Source: Bacteroidales bacterium (lineage in GTDB: Bacteria > Bacteroidota > Bacteroidia > Bacteroidales > WCHB1-69). Taken from it: DNA of 24,627 nt. Positions 7,223 through 15,473 of this stretch are shown here, one piece after another. Position 1 is the stretch's first letter; every line of letters starts with the position of its first letter. Both the position numbers and the translations under genes were made by a program. Location: positions 1 to 24,627 of the forward strand of contig JAFZUH010000230.1 in the NCBI GenBank assembly GCA_017618435.1, in the 5' to 3' direction. The notes under the pieces are model-generated. The model was given only the letters and a program-made list of their open reading frames with translations. It was not told the DNA's origin and did no database searches.

Positions 7223-8188
7223 ATGAAAAAATTATTATTTTTATTATTAGCTATCGTTGCTTGTTTGGGTATGACACAAGCACAAGTAAGAGTAATACCT
7301 TGTAATATGTTGAGAATTAACGCACAGACACAAGATTGGTGGCCAGCGTTACAAATAACTGTTCCAACAAAAAATTCCTGTGCCTATAATTTGTGGAATA
7401 CTTATTATGATCAAGATGTATTTTTCGTTTGTGGAGATGGATATCTTTGGGCAATGAAAGGAGGGTATTTTGGCTCGGATAGTTCGTTAAAGAAAAATAT
7501 AATGCCAATTAAAAATGCATTATCTTTAATAAAAGATTTACAAGGAGTTAGGTATCAGTACAAAGAAGTTGATACCATTAATGTAGATGAAGATTATAGA
7601 TTGGGTTTTATTGCTCAAGAAGTTGAAAAGGTTGTCCCAGAAGTTGTAAAAACTATGCAAGACGGAAAAAAGGCAATTACTTATACAGATTTAATTGCTT
7701 TATTAGTTGAAGGGACAAAAGAACAGCAAGAAAAAATAGATCAACAACAAACAGAAATTAGTGCATTACAAACAATTGTAAGAGAACAAGAATTGGATTT
7801 AATCCAACTACGTAATATGGTTTATGATATGCAAGAAATGATGCAGAATTGTTGTGAAAATACGATTCCTATAATTCGAAAGGATACTTTTTCACCTCAA
7901 AATGATAATTATAATAAGATTCAATCTAATACTATTTTGTATCAAAATAATCCTAATCCTTTTTCTTCCAATACAGAAATTTCTTGTAATATACCAATAA
8001 CATTCAATAAAGCATTTATATATGTATATAATTTACAAGGGATAGAATTAATGTCTTTTCCTATTTTACAAAAAGGATATAATATTGTTAATATTAATGC
8101 ATTGTCGCTTCCCGCAGGAATGTATCTCTATACTTTAGTAGTAGAAGATAAAATTGTTGATACGAAGCGAATGATTTTAACAAAATAG
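7223..8188 (+). CDS. Secreted S74-chaperone-domain protein with T9SS sorting domain
   Basis: A 321-residue exported protein. The signal peptide is MKKLLFLLLAIVACLGMTQAQ (21, quoted to residue 20 as MKKLLFLLLAIVACLGMTQA). After a short N-terminal part (22-84, with GDGYLWAMKGGYFG), residues about 85-165 match the intramolecular chaperone of endosialidase (peptidase S74): GSDSSLKKNIMPI, YRLGFIAQEVEKVVPEVV, ITYTDLIALLVEGTKEQQ. The S85-D86 pair sits where phage relatives cut themselves. A coiled coil follows (about 160-205), then a T9SS type A sorting domain (about 240-321; YQNNPNPFSSNTEI, LPAGMYLYTLVVEDK). In phages this domain folds trimeric tail spikes; here it probably trimerises a surface protein. 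The upstream ATG at 7190 would put 11 residues before the signal peptide and is rejected. First gene of a three-gene cassette; leucine is mostly TTA, unlike rpoD next door. Confidence 0.85.
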   Translation: MKKLLFLLLAIVACLGMTQAQVRVIPCNMLRINAQTQDWWPALQITVPTKNSCAYNLWNTYYDQDVFFVCGDGYLWAMKGGYFGSDSSLKKNIMPIKNALSLIKDLQGVRYQYKEVDTINVDEDYRLGFIAQEVEKVVPEVVKTMQDGKKAITYTDLIALLVEGTKEQQEKIDQQQTEISALQTIVREQELDLIQLRNMVYDMQEMMQNCCENTIPIIRKDTFSPQNDNYNKIQSNTILYQNNPNPFSSNTEISCNIPITFNKAFIYVYNLQGIELMSFPILQKGYNIVNINALSLPAGMYLYTLVVEDKIVDTKRMILTK

Positions 8189-8200
8189 GGAGAATGCAAT

Positions 8201-8692
8201 ATGAAAAAAATAATTTATATATTTGCACTAATTCTTGCAGTTGTTTCTCTTTCTTGTAAGAAACCTATTGAAGAAAGTAGAGATTATCGAGATAAATGGG
8301 TGGGAACATATATGTTTATAACATATCATCATTTACAATTTTATTCTCAAGGGTTCTATATTCCCGAATCTTTTGTTAGCATAGATGATACCACCGAATT
8401 TATTGGGACTATTGACAAATGGGGAGAAGATATGTTAAGAATAGTATTTAAACCAAATGCAACTGAACCAGACACAACATCTAGAAATCCAGTAAGGGTA
8501 GAAATCAAAAATGGTATAGTCTATCCAAAAGTCGATAGTATGGGTGTTCTTACTTATCCAGAGTGGAATCCCTATGGAAATCGTAAATTTGGGTCATTCT
8601 CAAATATAGAAATAAATATGAATTATAGTAGGGCAAGTTCACGTGGGTCGAGAATATGGGAAACACATAAGATATATGGAATAAAATTTTAA
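8201..8692 (+). CDS. Small lipoprotein of unknown function
   Basis: A 163-residue protein with a type II signal peptide: hydrophobic residues 5-16, then VSLSCKKP with C19 as the lipidated cysteine. The mature part starts with a charged stretch and WVGTYMF (about 34-40), and has a few repeated beta-like segments; this start resembles small beta-barrel or lipocalin-like lipoproteins of Bacteroidota, but no family could be assigned. KK after the cysteine is not the classic acidic surface-export signal, so the location (periplasmic face or surface) is open. It lies 12 bases after the S74/T9SS gene and 12 before the GH16 gene, so all three are probably one transcript. Codon use is TTA/AGA-rich like its two partners. 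Confidence 0.75.
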   Translation: MKKIIYIFALILAVVSLSCKKPIEESRDYRDKWVGTYMFITYHHLQFYSQGFYIPESFVSIDDTTEFIGTIDKWGEDMLRIVFKPNATEPDTTSRNPVRVEIKNGIVYPKVDSMGVLTYPEWNPYGNRKFGSFSNIEINMNYSRASSRGSRIWETHKIYGIKF

Positions 8693-8704
8693 AAAAGAAG
8701 AAAA

Positions 8705-9742
8705 ATGAAAAAAGGAATTATATTTTTATTTATCATCAATATTTATGGGCTAGTAATATCGCAAACTCCACAAACAGACCCGCATTGGATAATGAACAAC
8801 ACATTTAGTGATGAATTTAATGGAAGTAGAAAAAGTATTTGGCAGAATTATGGATTATATGACTCTCTTGGCAGTGCAATTCATCGACCACAAAATATTC
8901 AATATGGAATAGAAACTGAAAGCGGACGAAATTTTTTGAGATTTATTGCAGAAGTTGAAAATGGAACAATTTATTCGGGTGGCATTAGAACAGGATTAGA
9001 ATTTGGTGGCTATTTAGGATTAGGTTATGGTTACTATGAAATTGAAGCAAGGGTTTTGCAAACACCTAATATTGTATCAGGTCTTTGGCCTGCATTTTGG
9101 ACACAGCATTCATATAAACCAACAAATTCACCTCCTTATTGGTATGAAGAAATAGATATTTTTGAACCGTGTAATTGTCAAGTTAGAGCAAACGAGCATG
9201 AGGTGGGCTATCATCGCCGTTTAAATGATTATGATTCAGCAAGCATAAATATTGACCCAGAGAAACATAGAAAAACAAAATATAATGTAGATATGAGTTT
9301 GTGGCACAAATATGCAATAGAATGGTTGCCAGAAAGGTTAACCTTTTATTGTGATGATGAAGCCTTTGCTGTAATTGGACCTGATACCCTGACCCCATAT
9401 CATCAAAACACAAATTTGTGGATTGACCTTCAAACAGATTTAGATACAGGAGGATATTGTCCTCCTGACATCATAGAAGGCATATTAGGCTATTTCGATG
9501 TTAATTATTTTCGGTATTATCAATTAAGTTGTGATAGTGTAGACATAAACGAAATACTGGATTATAACACATATAACTATACAATGAAAAAATCTATTAC
9601 TTTGAGTGGAGCTTCTTCTTTAATTTCGGGAGAGAATATTTCTCTGCGTGCAACAGATTTTATAAAGTTGGATGTAGGTTTTGAAGTGCCAATTGGAGCA
9701 GAGTTATATTTAGATATACATCCTGCACCTTGTGACAATTAG
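8705..9742 (+). CDS. Secreted GH16-type glycoside hydrolase
   Basis: A 345-residue exported protein (signal peptide 1-20, ending VISQ). The jelly-roll domain (about 30-275) carries YGYYEIEARVLQ (108-119), SGLWPAFWT (125-133) and the GH16 active-site motif ExDxxE as EIDIFE: E149 (nucleophile), D151 and E154 (acid/base). This family cuts beta-glycans such as laminarin, lichenan, agar, porphyran or carrageenan; the substrate cannot be read here. The C-terminal part (about 295-345) has ITLSG, ISLRATDFIKLDVGFEVPIG and a late cysteine, resembling a small beta-repeat module common at the end of Bacteroidota exported proteins; a classical type A T9SS domain is not seen. A GAAGAAA ribosome-site-like stretch precedes the ATG. 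Third gene of the cassette, convergent with the dihydrouridine synthase 18 bases away. Confidence 0.82.
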   Translation: MKKGIIFLFIINIYGLVISQTPQTDPHWIMNNTFSDEFNGSRKSIWQNYGLYDSLGSAIHRPQNIQYGIETESGRNFLRFIAEVENGTIYSGGIRTGLEFGGYLGLGYGYYEIEARVLQTPNIVSGLWPAFWTQHSYKPTNSPPYWYEEIDIFEPCNCQVRANEHEVGYHRRLNDYDSASINIDPEKHRKTKYNVDMSLWHKYAIEWLPERLTFYCDDEAFAVIGPDTLTPYHQNTNLWIDLQTDLDTGGYCPPDIIEGILGYFDVNYFRYYQLSCDSVDINEILDYNTYNYTMKKSITLSGASSLISGENISLRATDFIKLDVGFEVPIGAELYLDIHPAPCDN

Positions 9743-9768
9743 TTTGATTGAGTTGTCATCTTATTTTT
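9733..9768 (+). terminator. Putative terminator between convergent genes
   Basis: TGACAA (9733-9738) pairs with TTGTCA (9753-9758) across a 14-base loop and is followed by TCTTATTTTTG. It overlaps the end of the GH16 gene and fits a weak terminator for the cassette; the opposite strand has no matching T run directly after the stem. Confidence 0.4.
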
Positions 9769-10693
9769 GTTCTATCAATTTGTTTGTTTGCCGTTCAAAA
9801 TCAATATAGTTGTTAATTCTCAATAAAGATTGTAATTGAAAGGGGGACAAATGATAAAAAACGGAAAAATATTTCCACAATTCCTTTAAACGGTTAAGCA
9901 GAACGTTTTCTTTTGTGTAATGATTAATATAATTTTCTGTCAAATCCTGATAAAACAAAGCAAATAAATGTTTTTGCTCATGTTCTTGCAATTCAAATCC
10001 TTTTATATTGGCTGCTAAAAATGGATTTTGCAATGCTCCCCGTCCTATCATGATAGCATTTTGTTGCGGAAAATGAGAGATAAACTTTTGGTAGTCTTCA
10101 ATAGAAAAAATATCCCCATTGTATATAATTTTGTTTTTTGATAGGGTTAAACACTTTTCAAATGCCTTCCAATCGGTTGGTCCTTCATATAGTTGTATGC
10201 CCAAACGGGCATGAATAACAATAAAATCAAGGGGAAAACAATTGGTTTGTTCTATTATTCGCAAAGATTCTTCTTTGTCATACATTCCCAATCGCATTTT
10301 CAAAGAAAACCGTATGTTTGTTTTAGTACAGACATTATCAATAATTTGTGCAATTTCATCGGGAAACGGCATTAAACCGCAAGCACGCTTTTTACGTACA
10401 ATGGGAGCATAAGGGCAACCCAAATTCCAATTCACTTGTTTAAAACCCAATTGTTGCAAAAATAGAACGGTATCCACTATTTTTTCGGAACTATTGCCTA
10501 TAATTTGAGGAATAATCGGAGGTTTTTCGTCATTGGGCAAAATATCTCTGAACAAAGCCTTGGTAAGTATTTCCGCTTTTGCAACAGGAATGAAAGGCGA
10601 AATAACATTGTCAAAATAAGGAAAATGTTTTAAATAGACGTTTCTAAACAAACGAAAACTTATTCCATGAAAAGGAGCGAAACATATTTCCAT
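9761..10693 (-). CDS. dus: tRNA-dihydrouridine synthase family protein
   Basis: Dus enzymes reduce specific uridines of tRNA to dihydrouridine using FMN and NADPH. The 310 residues begin with the FMN-binding APFHGISFRLFRNVY and show PQIIGNSSE (62-70). NWNLGCP (88-94) carries the catalytic cysteine C93, the same number as in Thermus Dus. Further matches are KMRLGM, VIHARL, IIYNGDI and MIGRGALQNPFLA, the phosphate-binding end of the TIM barrel. The C-terminal helical domain (about 235-310) binds tRNA. Subgroup (DusA/B/C) is not assigned; it is a little shorter than typical DusB (about 320-340). It is last in the yidC-mutS-dus run, 25 bases after mutS, with no promoter of its own visible. Confidence 0.9.
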   Translation of the reverse strand: MEICFAPFHGISFRLFRNVYLKHFPYFDNVISPFIPVAKAEILTKALFRDILPNDEKPPIIPQIIGNSSEKIVDTVLFLQQLGFKQVNWNLGCPYAPIVRKKRACGLMPFPDEIAQIIDNVCTKTNIRFSLKMRLGMYDKEESLRIIEQTNCFPLDFIVIHARLGIQLYEGPTDWKAFEKCLTLSKNKIIYNGDIFSIEDYQKFISHFPQQNAIMIGRGALQNPFLAANIKGFELQEHEQKHLFALFYQDLTENYINHYTKENVLLNRLKELWKYFSVFYHLSPFQLQSLLRINNYIDFERQTNKLIEQK

Positions 10694-10718
10694 AAAATGA
10701 GTCTAAAAATAAAGAAAT

Positions 10719-13337
10719 TTATTTGAGTAATTTTTTTATTTCATTCAATTTCATCAATGCTTCTACGGGGGTTAGCGTATCAATATTGATGTTGAGTATA
10801 TCTTCTTTTATTTGTAATAAAAGAGGGTCGTCCAATTGAATAAAACTCAATTGATAGGATTGGTCTTTGGCACTTACTGTCGATAGGGTTTTGTTTAAAG
10901 TCTCATGGTTGGATTCTTCCAATTTTTTCAAAATTTCATTGGCTCTATTGACAACTTCAATGGGCATACCTGCCATTTTTGCTACATGGATACCGAAACT
11001 ATGTTCTGTTCCGCCTTGTTTTAATTTTCTCAAAAACAGCACTTTACCATTTATTTCTTGGACAGTTACATGAAAATTTTTAATTCGTTTGAAAGTGTCT
11101 GCCATTTGGTTCAATTCATGGTAGTGTGTTGCAAAAAGCACTTTTGGTCTGTATAGTTTGTGTTCGTGCAAAAATTCTGTGATGGCCCAAGCGATAGAAA
11201 CGCCATCGTAAGTACTTGTTCCTCTGCCTATTTCGTCTAAAAGGATTAAACTTCTATTGGAAATGTTGTTCAAAATGCTTGCCGTTTCGTTCATTTCTAC
11301 CATAAAAGTGGATTCTCCTGAAGAAATATTGTCAGAAGCCCCTACTCTAGTGAAAATTTTATCCACAATGCCGATAGTTGCCTTTTCTGCAGGGACAAAA
11401 GAGCCTATTTGAGCCAAAAGGACAATTTGTGCCGTTTGTCTCAACAACGCCGATTTGCCCGACATATTAGGACCCGTTATCATCAAAATTTGTTGATTGG
11501 AGGAATCTATATATATATCATTGGCAATGTATTTTTCGCCTATGGGCAGTTGCGTTTCTATTACAGGGTGTCTGCCATCGGTAATATCTATGGAAAAATC
11601 GTCTGTGATAGTTGGTTTAACATAATGATTTGATAGGGCAAGTCCGGCAAAATTCAATAAAACATCAAGTTGTGCTGTCAATTGGGCATCGGTTTGAATA
11701 GGTTCTATCCATGAAAGCATGGATAAAATCAATTCATTGAAAATACGCTGTTCTATTTGCAATATTTTTTCTTCCGCTCCAAGAATTTTCGATTCGTATT
11801 CTTTTAATTCTTCTGTAATATACCGTTCAGCATTGGTAAGCGTTTGTTTGCGTATCCATTCTTGGGGTACTTTATGTTTATGAGCATTGGTTACTTCCAA
11901 ATAATATCCGAAAACATTGTTATAGCCTATTTTTAAGGACGAAATGCATGTTTTTTGCATTTCTCTTTTTTGTATTTCCAACAAATAGTCTTTACCGCTG
12001 TAAGCGATATGCCTTAGATTATCCAATTCGGCATCTATACCGTCTTTTATAAAACCGCTTTTCAATATATTTGCAGGAGGGTCCGATACCAATTCTGCGT
12101 CTATTTTATCTCTTATTTGTTCGGCTATATTTAATTGGCTTGTAATTTTTTGCAAACAAATGTTATCGGTATCTTCCAATAATTGTTTTATCTGTTGTAT
12201 AGCAAAAAGAGATTTTTTTATTTGTTGCAATTCTCTTGGATTTACTCTTGAAACGGCTACTTTTGAAATGAGACGTTCCAAATCGCCAATTGTTTTTATT
12301 TGTTCTCTAATGGCGTTTCCAAGTTCTTGATGTTGAATAAAATATTCTACAACACTTTGTCTTTCTTCTATAATGATTTTGTCTTTTAGAGGCAAAAGCA
12401 ACCATTTTCTCAACATACGGGAACCCATTGGAGAAATGGTTTTGTCGATAATGTCAAGTAAAGTTATGGCATTTTCGTTGGCAGAGCCGATAAGTTCAAG
12501 ATTCCGAATGGTGAATTTATCCAACCAGACATATCTGTCTTCTTCAATTCGGGATATTTTGCTGATATGGGAAACGGCAGTATGATTGGTTTCAAAAAGA
12601 TAATGCAAGGCTGCTCCGGCAGCAATCAGACCATAGGGCAAGTCGGCAACCCCAAAACCTTTAAAAGATGTTGTCTGTAAATGTTTTAACAACAAATCAT
12701 GGGCAAAATCAACGGTAAATACCCAATCTTCAAAAGTGGAGCAGAAAAAATTATCTCCAAAATGCTGTTTAAATTCTTGCAGTTTGTTTTTTTCAACAAT
12801 AACCTCACTTGGTTGAAAATTCTGCAGAAGTTTGTCTATGTAGGCTATTTTTCCTTGTGCTACATAAAATTCACCTGTAGAAACGTCTAAAAAAGAAATT
12901 CCGCATTCATTATCAAAATGCACACTTGCCAAGAAATTGTTTTGACGGGTTTCGAGTATTTTGTCATTGTAAGACACACCGGGAGTTACCAATTCTGTAA
13001 CACCGCGTTTTACGATAGTTTTTGCTAATTTTGGGTCTTCCAATTGGTCGCAAATCGCTACCCGCAAACCTGCCCGCACCAACTTTGGCAAATAAGTATC
13101 CAAGGCATGATGGGGAAATCCGGCCAATGCCGTTTCTGCTGCAGAACCGTTGCCTCGCTTAGTCAGAACGATACCTAATATTTTAGAGGTTTTGACAGCG
13201 TCTTCTCCAAATGTTTCGTAGAAATCTCCTACGCGAAACAACAACAAAGCATTAGGATATTGTGCTTTGAATGAATGATATTGTTTCATCAAAGGGGTTT
13301 GACTGAAGTCTTTGTCCGTTTTGTCTTGTTTTGCCAA
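10719..13337 (-). CDS. mutS: DNA mismatch repair protein MutS
   Basis: MutS recognises mismatches and recruits MutL. The 872-residue protein is full length. The mismatch-reading loop is GDFYE (37-41; F39-Y40-E41 is the F-x-E motif), followed by connector, lever and clamp domains (about 130-560). The ATPase carries Walker A GPNMSGKS (622-629), Walker B LILLDEIGRGTSTYDG (697-712) and the ATHYHE segment. The C-terminal helix-turn-helix and tail follow. The start is a TTG codon: TTG GCA AAA CAA gives MAKQ, the usual beginning in this phylum, an in-frame TAA lies upstream, and the next ATG is only at residue 17 (start 13289). It lies 26 bases after yidC on the same strand, so it depends on the yidC promoter or read-through. 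Confidence 0.97.
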   Translation of the reverse strand: MAKQDKTDKDFSQTPLMKQYHSFKAQYPNALLLFRVGDFYETFGEDAVKTSKILGIVLTKRGNGSAAETALAGFPHHALDTYLPKLVRAGLRVAICDQLEDPKLAKTIVKRGVTELVTPGVSYNDKILETRQNNFLASVHFDNECGISFLDVSTGEFYVAQGKIAYIDKLLQNFQPSEVIVEKNKLQEFKQHFGDNFFCSTFEDWVFTVDFAHDLLLKHLQTTSFKGFGVADLPYGLIAAGAALHYLFETNHTAVSHISKISRIEEDRYVWLDKFTIRNLELIGSANENAITLLDIIDKTISPMGSRMLRKWLLLPLKDKIIIEERQSVVEYFIQHQELGNAIREQIKTIGDLERLISKVAVSRVNPRELQQIKKSLFAIQQIKQLLEDTDNICLQKITSQLNIAEQIRDKIDAELVSDPPANILKSGFIKDGIDAELDNLRHIAYSGKDYLLEIQKREMQKTCISSLKIGYNNVFGYYLEVTNAHKHKVPQEWIRKQTLTNAERYITEELKEYESKILGAEEKILQIEQRIFNELILSMLSWIEPIQTDAQLTAQLDVLLNFAGLALSNHYVKPTITDDFSIDITDGRHPVIETQLPIGEKYIANDIYIDSSNQQILMITGPNMSGKSALLRQTAQIVLLAQIGSFVPAEKATIGIVDKIFTRVGASDNISSGESTFMVEMNETASILNNISNRSLILLDEIGRGTSTYDGVSIAWAITEFLHEHKLYRPKVLFATHYHELNQMADTFKRIKNFHVTVQEINGKVLFLRKLKQGGTEHSFGIHVAKMAGMPIEVVNRANEILKKLEESNHETLNKTLSTVSAKDQSYQLSFIQLDDPLLLQIKEDILNINIDTLTPVEALMKLNEIKKLLK

Positions 13338-13363
13338 GTTGTATGTAGTTTTAAATGTTTATT

Positions 13364-15349
13364 TTATCTTTTTCTATTTGAAGGAATAGATTTGTTTTGT
13401 TGTTGTTTTCTTCTTTTTTCTTCTTCTTTCAACAAATCATTCATTCGTTTTTGCCATTTGCTTGTTCTGTTTTTTTCTTTTACAGGTGTTTTGGCTTTTA
13501 ACAACAATTTTTGACGAAGTTTGTCTTCATTGATACACAAACGGAAAATAAACATTTGTACAAATGTGATTAGGTTTACCAACAGATAGTAATAACTTAA
13601 ACCGGAAGAATAATTGTTAAAAACACCTAAAAACATAATTGGCATAAGATACATCATCCATTTCATCATTTTCATTTGTTGGGCGTTGCCTGAAGGAGCC
13701 ATCATTTTGTTGTTCAAAATGGTGTATCCCAATGTTGCAATGGTCATCAGCAAGGTGAACAAACTGATGTGATTGCCATAGAATGAAGATATAATTGGAA
13801 TGTGGGTGTTCCACGAAACAATGGCATCGTATGTTGATAAGTCTTCTGCCCACAAAAACGATTGTTGTCTCAATTCGTATGCGGAAGGGAAAAATCTGAA
13901 CATGGCTATCAAGATAGGAAATTGTATAAGCATAGGCAAACAGCCTGCCATCGGTTTGATACCTGTCGATTTGTAAAAAGACATAATAGCCTGTTGTTTT
14001 TTCATTGCATCGCTTTGGTCAGGATAACGACTGCTGATTGCATCTATTTCCGGTTTCATCACCCGCATTTTGGCGGAAGACAAATAGTTTTTGTACGTAA
14101 GAGGGAACAATATGGTTTTGATGATTATGGTTAAAATTAAAATAATCAAACCATAACCCCAGCCGAAACCTTCCAAAAAGTTGAAAATAGGAATAATGAC
14201 CCATCTGTTTATCCATGAAACCAATCTGCCGCCTAATTGGATTTGTTTTTCCATTTTTAGGTCATAGGCTTTCAGAATACGATATTTGTTAGGACCAAAA
14301 TAGAAATCCACACCAAAATCGGATTGTTTTTCATCAATATTTATGCTGGCATGTGTTCTTAAATTTTTCAAAGTTCTTGCATCTCCTTTTTCAGGAATTT
14401 CAGAAACCATAGCCGCTGTGGCAAATTTGTCTTGGGCAATCATCGTTGCCGAGAAAAACAATTGCTTGAACGAAATCCATTTCAAACTTGTTGTTGAGTA
14501 GGTAGAATCGCCTTTGCTGTCAGATTCTTTCAATTGTTCAACATCTTCAACATCGCTGAAATATATGTTAGTGGCCAACATTTCACTTTTGCGGTTTCTT
14601 TCTTGTTGTTTGAGTTGAATATTCCACAACAAATCCACTTGTGGGTTTTGGGTGATATATTTGTCTGTATTTACGAAATTTACGTGCAGATTGGTGCGGT
14701 AATCGTTGCCATGAACGGTGTAAACAAATTCTAAGTAAGCGGTACTGTCTTCTTCTGCGGCTGATATGCTTGGATATACTCTAAATGGCAGAACAACGGA
14801 ATCGTTTTTGCTGATTTTAATGGTATCGTTGGCGGCAACCATACTTTCAAAATACAAATCGTAAGTATTGATACCCAAATAATTTGAAAAGAAAGTAAAG
14901 CCAAAAACATTGTTATTGTTGCCTTTTTCAAACAAAACTACTGGCAAGGAATCGTATGTTTGCACATTTTTTATTACAACTGATTCTATTTGAGCACCTT
15001 TTGGATTTATATTAAGAATATATTTGTCATTTTGAACGACAATATTTTTGGTTTCTCTTTCTTGTGCAGCAAGGGCAAAACACCCATAAACGGCTTTTTG
15101 TTTTTCGTACAATGTATTTTCGTCATCAACAAAAGCGGCTGAGTCGCTTGATAAAGATAATTTTTGTTGTTTTTCGTTTTCTAATGCTGCAATGGAGTCT
15201 GCCAAACGTTCCGTTTGTTGGGCGACTAAAATCGAGTCTGCAATACGTTTTTGTTCTTTTTGCTGCTCTTTTGAAGGGGACATATAAATGCTATAACCGA
15301 CAAATAAGGCAAAAATTAATAATAATCCGATTATGGTATTTTTATCCAT
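13364..15349 (-). CDS. yidC: Membrane protein insertase YidC
   Basis: YidC inserts and folds inner-membrane proteins alone or with SecYEG. The 661-residue protein has a first membrane helix (about 5-22), a lysine/glutamine-rich stretch and a large periplasmic beta-domain (about 100-370). The conserved insertase core (about 375-605) follows: WGYGLIILILTIIIKTILFPLT, KPMAGCLPMLIQFPILIAMF and FNNYSSGLSYYYLLVNLI give five membrane helices (motifs quoted in part). The groove position that is arginine in E. coli and Bacillus homologues appears as K411 in IIIKTILFPLT, still positively charged. A basic tail (about 610-661, ending KSIPSNRKR) could bind ribosomes. Own promoter at 15394-15401; mutS and dus follow at short spacing. 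The usual partners rnpA and rpmH are not adjacent. Confidence 0.96.
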   Translation of the reverse strand: MDKNTIIGLLLIFALFVGYSIYMSPSKEQQKEQKRIADSILVAQQTERLADSIAALENEKQQKLSLSSDSAAFVDDENTLYEKQKAVYGCFALAAQERETKNIVVQNDKYILNINPKGAQIESVVIKNVQTYDSLPVVLFEKGNNNNVFGFTFFSNYLGINTYDLYFESMVAANDTIKISKNDSVVLPFRVYPSISAAEEDSTAYLEFVYTVHGNDYRTNLHVNFVNTDKYITQNPQVDLLWNIQLKQQERNRKSEMLATNIYFSDVEDVEQLKESDSKGDSTYSTTSLKWISFKQLFFSATMIAQDKFATAAMVSEIPEKGDARTLKNLRTHASINIDEKQSDFGVDFYFGPNKYRILKAYDLKMEKQIQLGGRLVSWINRWVIIPIFNFLEGFGWGYGLIILILTIIIKTILFPLTYKNYLSSAKMRVMKPEIDAISSRYPDQSDAMKKQQAIMSFYKSTGIKPMAGCLPMLIQFPILIAMFRFFPSAYELRQQSFLWAEDLSTYDAIVSWNTHIPIISSFYGNHISLFTLLMTIATLGYTILNNKMMAPSGNAQQMKMMKWMMYLMPIMFLGVFNNYSSGLSYYYLLVNLITFVQMFIFRLCINEDKLRQKLLLKAKTPVKEKNRTSKWQKRMNDLLKEEEKRRKQQQNKSIPSNRKR

Positions 15350-15393
15350 TTATAAAATAAGTTTAAAAAATGTTTTACAAAAAATATATCTTA

Positions 15394-15401
15394 CAAAGAT
15401 A
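15394..15401 (-). promoter_or_regulatory. yidC promoter, -7 element TATCTTTG (minus strand)
   Basis: CAAAGATA on the plus strand is TATCTTTG on the minus strand, an exact match to TAnnTTTG, 44 bases before the yidC ATG. It lies in the 124-base gap after the outer-membrane protein gene. No good -33 box is found at normal distance. Confidence 0.55.
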
Positions 15402-15473
15402 GCATAAAATTTTGACATATTAAAAACAAAATAAACAATTGATTTTTAATGTATTAAAATAATTTATCTGTTT

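Noticed and set aside
8637..8648. TTCACGTGGG in the lipoprotein gene as parS
   Set aside because: Only the hexamer core and two flanking bases match; the right arm is wrong.
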